Shown here: positions 9,821 to 14,000 of the stretch, piece by piece | How positions within the stretch are numbered: position 1 is the stretch's first letter | How the letters are laid out: each line of letters begins with the position of its first letter | DNA from: Glandiceps talaboti | Taxonomy: Eukaryota > Hemichordata > Enteropneusta > Spengelidae | Direction: 5' to 3' | Assembly (NCBI RefSeq): GCF_964340395.1 | Contig: NC_135554.1 | Coordinates: 13,399,251 to 13,413,250, forward strand | DNA length: 14,000 bases | Translations under genes and position numbers: made by a program | The notes under the pieces: model-generated | Seen by the model: the letters and a program-made list of their open reading frames with translations, nothing else | What the model was told of the DNA's origin: nothing | The model's database searches: none

Positions 9821-9902
<82 letters not shown>

Positions 9903-9916
9903 ACCAATATAAATAT

Positions 9917-10008
<92 letters not shown>

Positions 10009-13000
10009 GTGTGTGTGTGTATGTGTGTGTGTTTCGACCAGCTGTTGACATATATATGAGACCTGCCACGCCATGCTCACAATTTATCAAGAACGTCACA
10101 AATGAAGGGGAAAGTTGATGATCCCACACAAAAGGGGTGTAAGGTAAGTGATTAAAAAGTGAAAAAGGAATTGATAGTTGTGAAGATGGTTTTTATCCTA
10201 TTTTTCCCTTTATTTTTACGTTCAAAAATGTAGTTTATTGTTTTCCTTACAATATTTTGTCTGTATTTTGTACTTTGCAATTTCTCGTTTCTCCTCTCCT
10301 ACTTTCTCCACTTTTTTCTTCTTCTTTCACACATTCTCTCTAGCTGCGTTTGATCTCTCAATTTCTTTCGCCTGATTCCCTGATATCTAATATAAAAGGA
10401 GGCTTTATCACCTCGATAGCTAACACACTCCATCAATCACAGTTAACCTGTAGATTGTAATCACCATTAAACATATATAAATTCTAATACGAAAATAAAG
10501 CTAGTCATACTCACGAGGGTACGTTGGAACTGAAGTTGTAGCTGAAATGATGAGCAAAATATGACTTGTAAAAGAGTAACTAGATCGGTCCGTGACCAGT
10601 TGCGGCCAACCTATTTCGTGTTTGTTAAATGAATGCCCATGATTGTTACAGATTCAGATCACTTATAATTTCTTTACAGTACTATTATTTTTTTTATACA
10701 TCACACCATATAAGTACATAGAAAGGTCTTGAAATATGACTGGAACTTTAATGTTTATCTTTAATAAGTTAACAACAATACACTTGGTAAAAATATATAT
10801 AAATATCCTTTTCCTCGTCTTTTTTTTTAATTTAGAAAAAAGTATGCCATCATGTCATTTTTGAAGCAATAAGACATAGATCTCAACAGGAACATATAAG
10901 ACTGGACTAAGAAGTTGTATCTCATCGATTGACAAAATGTTCAAAACTTCACAAATTATGAAAAGATATGATATCTATTTCTGTGTTCTTTCAAAGGTTT
11001 CGTTAGAGATGAGTACATTCAAAAATATTTTGTGAATTACTAGAACGTTCAATTAGGGATTACATCTATTTTCCAGCTGAGTACAAACGTTTTGCTCGCT
11101 TTATCAAGCACAGAGTCCTGGTTTTGTATTATGCCATACTTTCAAGATCAAAAGTCAATTGACGTACCGAACGTTACCATGGCAACTACATACTTACCCA
11201 AATATGTTACAGCTGGTTCTGGTGGCACAGTTTGTACCGGTACTGAAATGGTTGAGAAATGCAAGACTTGGTGAGCACTCAATCAATGTAAGGGAAGGTA
11301 GGCAATAACAAACTTTAGGACGAAAAGTGAACGCTTCCTCACAGGAAGGACGAAAAAGGTAATCTTTATATTGATATGTCTCTTCACTTTGCCTGTGCAT
11401 AAACTTGCAAGTGGAGGAAAGCGTACAATGCCTTCTTTTGATATATGAAAGCAACAACAGCCAAAGTGTTGTTTTTGGTCCACACGGTCTGAAAAAGGTC
11501 TGGATCTGGTAAATTTGTTGAATGATAGACTATATTGTAATACTTTGGTACCTACCCCAATGTTGTTGTGATGTTCCCAATTTATTATTTGATATAATAT
11601 AACGTACATTTAATAAATCATACCTCTATAATCAATGCAACCATCGCAATCACAGTGTGCCGCTGTATTACCACACCAATCATAGGGTGAACAGCATGGG
11701 TAAAGTGCATCAGGATCACACTGTGCTGGACTACCATCGGACAGGGGGTAGTTGGGCCCACAGCGGAGGTCATCTCTCCATTTCTTGGGGGGAACTATTA
11801 CATTAAACAGAGAAAATGTGCATAAATTGAAGTACATAATGATGAATTACCCCAAGTGATGTGAAATGTACAAATCTCCATGGGGCAAATGTTGTTGCCA
11901 ATGACAAACCCTTTTAGGACACTGGTGATAGATGGAAGGAGCAGAAATTTGATATTCTACAAAATCAACCCTCAACACTTTTAAAAGCACTCCCAAAACT
12001 TGTATGTCTGTTACACACTGGGATTTCTACAAAATCATTGTTTATTTAGCAACTAAATTCGTAACTCTATCTAAATCTTGCTGTACATATTGTTTCAAAG
12101 TTATCATCGACTCCATTTATGCATTTAATAAATCATACCTCTATAATCAATGCAACCATCGCAATCACAGTGTGCCGCTGTATTACCACACCAATCATAG
12201 GGTGAACAGCATGGGTAAAGTGCATCAGGATCACACTGTGCTGGACTACCATCGGACAGGGGATAGTTGGGCCCACAGCGGAGGTCCTCTCTCCAGTATT
12301 TGGCAACACTTGGAGCAGAAGCTATTGCATTAACACAAATTGAAACAAATAATGACAAGTAAACATTTGCAAGTCATTGTAAACTATTATACATACCTCA
12401 CGTGCATATTGAGATATTTATGTTATGTACATGTATGTATGTTATGTATGTATGTATGTATGTATGTATGTATGTATGTATGTATGTATGTATGTATGTG
12501 TGTGTGTGTGTGTGTGTATTTAGTATTGTATTGTATTGTGTTGTATTGTATTGTACTGTATTGTATATTATATCATATCATATTATGTCAAATATTATAT
12601 AATATAATATAATATTATATTATATTATATTATATTATATTATATTATATTATATTATATTATATTATATTATAAATTTTATTATATTATATTTAGATAA
12701 AAGCTACGAGAAGAGATGAGAGTATTGCCGTAGTTTAGTTTCAATAGCAACAAAGCTGAATTGAGAAACAACTTGTGACTAGGATACTAATTATGTAATG
12801 TATCACACATTGTGACACTGGTATCAGAAATTTGTGACATGTAATTTAAATGAGGTTCTTTCAAAGTATTGAAATGTAATATCAAATTTGTTCTAAATCA
12901 ATGGCCTCCTAAATGTCCTTATTTCATTTTAAAATGTTCTAAATGTGGGAAGGGGAGGTGTACACCCCCTCAAATACCTCCCAGCTAGCTCGCATGGGGA

Positions 13001-14000
13001 TGCTGTTTCTGCCCAGAATCAAGATTGAAAGATAAAACGATGCTAAGTATCTCAAAGTACAGCCCAATGTGAGAACATTATAAAAAAAGCCCACATATAT
13101 TTGTAAAGATATTTTTCATTATTATGTATGGACGCAGAATTTGATTCCTACTGTTAGTTTAATGTAGTGTACTATACTGTACATCTCTGAAGTTGAAGGG
13201 GGGTTACTTTATAATCACACATTAAAATATATCTAGCCGGGAAGGGGGGGGGGGGAACTACGAACATTGGATTCATGAGGGGGGGGGGGGTGAAATTTTT
13301 TTGACGGAATTATTTCTCCCCAGGATCCCCCCTGCCGTAAATTCTCACCCCAGCCAAAGTATCATTTCTCTGGCTGCATTTCTACTTGACGAATGGTTAT
13401 GCATAAATGACAAACTTTTTCTCTGTAAACAACCATGCTTCTTTAGATTCGTCTGATATGATATACATTAGTACAGACACCCATACGTTACATAAAAGTC
13501 TTTACATACCATCTTCACATATGTAACCACGCTTGTCACTGCAATAATGATCATCCCAGTTATAGTTAACAGCACTCCTTTAGAACAGAACAGAACAGAA
13601 CAGAAATACGTGTAAATAGGCAAGTAGAAAATTAGTATTAGACCAAACAACATTAACTGTCAGATTAGACTATGTTACAATGTGTACTATGTCATGAACA
13701 AGTATTTTGTTATATAAAGCTTCGCGTCCAAAAAAACATTACTTATTGTAAAACATATAACAATGTTACTATGCAGATTTCCAACTCACCATAGATAGAA
13801 GCATTGATCTGACGCGTCTGGTTGTCCAGATGCGAAATGTTTATATTCAATCACTGTACCATCCAGGTAGGTGGGGACACCATTGACATTTTTACCATCG
13901 ATGTAAAAAGACTGGCCACTTTTTCCTGCTAAGATTATTTTGTTGACAAGGGTACTGTGTATCACACCACTTGTGTCTCTTGCAAGGCGAAGACCAATGG
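8542..14000 (-). CDS. Modular lectin: C-type lectin, two hevein-like modules, linker, F-type lectin (5' end missing)
   Basis: Eight minus-strand exons join in one frame: 14000-13790 (partial), 13577-13510, 12321-12139, 11794-11624, 11242-11198, 10541-10515, 9787-9545 and 8765-8542. They give 389 residues plus a stop. In order the protein holds the C-terminal half of a C-type lectin domain, two hevein-like chitin-binding modules of about 47 residues, a Pro/Thr-rich linker and a complete F-type lectin domain at the C-terminus. All introns between the end of the C-type domain and the middle of the F-type domain are phase 1, which fits exon shuffling. The many paired cysteines and the lectin folds indicate a secreted protein, or the outer part of a membrane protein. 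A signal peptide would lie outside the window. The likely role is multivalent binding of glycans on microbes or cell surfaces. This is inferred from the domains. Exons were found by splice sites and phase, and an additional small exon could have been missed. Confidence 0.85.
8863..9441. mobile_element. Foldback/MITE-like element in the F-type lectin intron
   Basis: A large imperfect palindrome of about 579 bp is centred near 9169. Both ends read cacaggggcttggaattgg inwards, and the first 39 nt of each arm differ at only about three places. Further matching blocks are taaatcag...cttgttctt...ggttt-aataaaccag (9029-9072 against 9219-9262) and cctcaacc...aactcaccatg (9123-9161 against 9177-9214). 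The left arm has an extra block of about 50 nt at 9073-9122. There is no coding capacity, so the element is non-autonomous. The CAGGGG-type end recalls hAT elements. I could not see a clean target-site duplication, so the superfamily is open. It occupies about three quarters of the 779-nt intron. Confidence 0.85.
9545..9787 (-). CDS. F-type lectin domain, N-terminal exon
   Basis: The acceptor is tatcatttcttacag and the donor is gctgtg|gtaagt on the minus strand. The exon is 243 nt and phase 1 at both ends. It encodes [48 protein letters not shown] and ITNRQDCC, the standard order of an F-type lectin. The family binding motif is His-x26-Arg-x-Asp-x4-Arg/Lys. Here Arg, Asp and the last Arg are present across the exon junction, but the His position is Gln (codon CAG). 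Confidence 0.93.
9823..10032. repeat. Compound (AT)n-(AT)n-(GT)n microsatellite
   Basis: (AT)n at 9823-9898 is followed by a 20-nt gap, a second (AT)n at 9919-10006 and (GT)n to 10032. It begins 35 nt upstream, in the gene's direction, of the F-type lectin exon acceptor. Long (AT)n arms can extrude cruciforms, and their true length in the genome may differ. Confidence 0.97.
10515..10541 (-). CDS. 27-nt linker mini-exon
   Basis: This is nine codons' worth of sequence between acceptor catcatttcag and donor cctc|gtgagt on the minus strand, phase 1 on both sides. Joined to its neighbours it reads [10 protein letters not shown], a Thr/Pro-rich linker that could carry O-glycans. Exact phase fit and consensus splice sites support it. 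Its tiny size is the main reason for doubt. Confidence 0.75.
10542..11197 (-). other. Intron between the linker exons
   Basis: This is a phase-1 intron of 656 nt, AT-rich, with no recognisable gene or repeat. A further mini-exon was sought and not found. Confidence 0.6.
11198..11242 (-). CDS. 45-nt linker mini-exon
   Basis: This is fifteen codons' worth of sequence between acceptor caaccatttcag and donor tttgg|gtaagt on the minus strand, phase 1 on both sides. It reads [14 protein letters not shown] plus split codons. The Pro-rich, Cys-free composition marks an extended spacer between the hevein-like modules and the F-type lectin. Confidence 0.78.
11607..11780. repeat. Duplicated hevein-exon block, copy 1
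   Basis: This 174-bp block matches 12122-12295 in direct orientation, with mismatches only at 11748 and 11772 by my reading. It covers most of the hevein-like exon plus 17 nt of intron beyond the donor site. Confidence 0.93.
11624..11794 (-). CDS. Hevein-like module 2 (chitin-binding type 1-like)
   Basis: This exon is 171 nt and phase 1 at both ends, with acceptor tttaatgtaatag and donor tatagag|gtatga on the minus strand. After a PPKKW lead it has eight cysteines in a hevein-like pattern: RCG, QCD, PCC, DWCG, AHC, DC, GC. The core [15 protein letters not shown] resembles the hevein sugar-binding core. Ser, an aromatic (Tyr for the first Trp) and Trp are kept, while the last aromatic position is His. 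It probably binds GlcNAc polymers or a related glycan, which is inference from the fold. Confidence 0.85.
12122..12295. repeat. Duplicated hevein-exon block, copy 2
   Basis: Partner of 11607-11780, offset by 515 nt. Of the two differences, one is silent (Tyr codon) and one changes Asp to Glu before Asp-Leu-Arg-Cys. Confidence 0.93.
12139..12321 (-). CDS. Hevein-like module 1 (chitin-binding type 1-like)
   Basis: This exon is 183 nt and phase 1 at both ends, with acceptor ttaatgcaatag and donor tatagag|gtatga on the minus strand. The lead is SAPSVAKYW and differs from module 2. From [10 protein letters not shown] onwards the two modules are identical in protein. It has the same eight cysteines. 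It follows directly on the C-type lectin domain. Confidence 0.87.
12431..12694. repeat. Compound microsatellite block
   Basis: (TATG)n to about 12498, (TG)n to 12517, a (TTGTA)n stretch at about 12524-12566 and an (ATTAT)n stretch at about 12588-12694 follow one another with little unique sequence. The block lies in the 1,188-nt intron (12322-13509) between the C-type lectin domain and hevein-like module 1. Confidence 0.95.
13198..13351. repeat. G-run cluster with an imperfect inverted repeat
   Basis: Runs of 6, 12 and 12 G lie at 13198-13203, 13244-13255 and 13279-13290. The segment from 13287 (ggggtgaaattttt...gacgg) pairs imperfectly with ccgtaaattctcacccc at 13335-13351. It may be a small foldback element or a G-quadruplex-prone stretch in the lectin intron. 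Confidence 0.6.
13510..13577 (-). CDS. C-type lectin domain, last exon
   Basis: The acceptor is gttctaaag and the donor is gaagatg|gtatgt on the minus strand. The exon is 68 nt, entered in phase 2 and left in phase 1. It completes a split Trp and reads [22 protein letters not shown], the WND-like calcium/sugar site followed by the Cys-x5-Gly-Tyr-Ile-Cys-Glu closing motif of C-type lectin domains. Confidence 0.9.
13583..13606. repeat. (GAACA)n pentanucleotide repeat
   Basis: Four gaaca units and a partial one. On the minus strand this reads tgttc repeats and lies immediately upstream of the acceptor of the last C-type lectin exon, where the polypyrimidine tract belongs. Confidence 0.85.
13790..14000 (-). 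CDS. C-type lectin domain, penultimate exon (partial, runs off the window)
   Basis: The frame is open from the window edge to donor ctatg|gtgagt on the minus strand. It reads [42 protein letters not shown], then SDQCFYLW with Trp split by the intron. The Trp/Tyr-x-DG, FASGQPD and Cys elements are the core of a C-type lectin domain. QPD in place of EPN is the galactose/GalNAc-type signature. The N-terminal part of the domain and any signal peptide lie beyond 14000. Confidence 0.9.

Noticed and set aside
9797-10129. Open frames reading YIYIYI on both strands
   Set aside because: Products of the (AT)n microsatellite, not protein.
11092-11274. Plus-strand open frame of 60 codons
   Set aside because: It is opposite the 45-nt linker exon of the lectin gene and shows no domain.
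12004-12333. Plus-strand open frame of 109 codons
   Set aside because: It is the antisense shadow of hevein-like module 1, whose cysteine pattern and splice sites are on the minus strand.

Overview
The window is AT-rich animal nuclear DNA. It has short exons with GT-AG introns, AATAAA polyadenylation signals and many simple repeats. An SLC4A11-type transporter, an F-type (fucolectin-like) lectin domain and hevein-like modules in one stretch suggest a marine invertebrate, either an invertebrate deuterostome or a lophotrochozoan. I cannot fix the phylum by eye. No bacterial, viral or CRISPR content is visible.

Layout. (1) About 300-3000, plus strand: the last three exons of an SLC4A11-like membrane transporter, ending at 2821, with a poly(A) signal at 2971. 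(2) About 3000-5000: intergenic sequence with a tandem duplication, a hairpin and G-runs. (3) About 5000-6665, plus strand: a compact two-exon gene for a 263-residue protein that I do not recognise. It has a CpG-rich, Z-DNA-prone upstream region and a long (GA)n tract in its intron. (4) About 6670-8500: intergenic sequence with simple repeats. (5) 8542 to beyond 14000, minus strand: the 3' part of a modular lectin gene.

The lectin gene is the most interesting content. Eight consecutive exons join in frame. In protein order they encode the C-terminal half of a C-type lectin domain with a QPD motif, two almost identical hevein-like (chitin-binding type 1) modules, two tiny Pro/Thr-rich linker exons (45 and 27 nt) and a complete C-terminal F-type lectin domain. 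Every intron from the end of the C-type lectin domain to the middle of the F-type domain is phase 1, the signature of exon shuffling. Three unrelated carbohydrate-binding folds in one probably secreted protein suggest a multivalent glycan-recognition molecule, perhaps for immunity or adhesion. The F-type domain has Gln where the fucose-binding His is expected. A foldback transposon of about 579 bp fills most of the intron that splits the F-type domain.

Exon coordinates come from reading splice sites and phases by eye. No alignment or database search was run.
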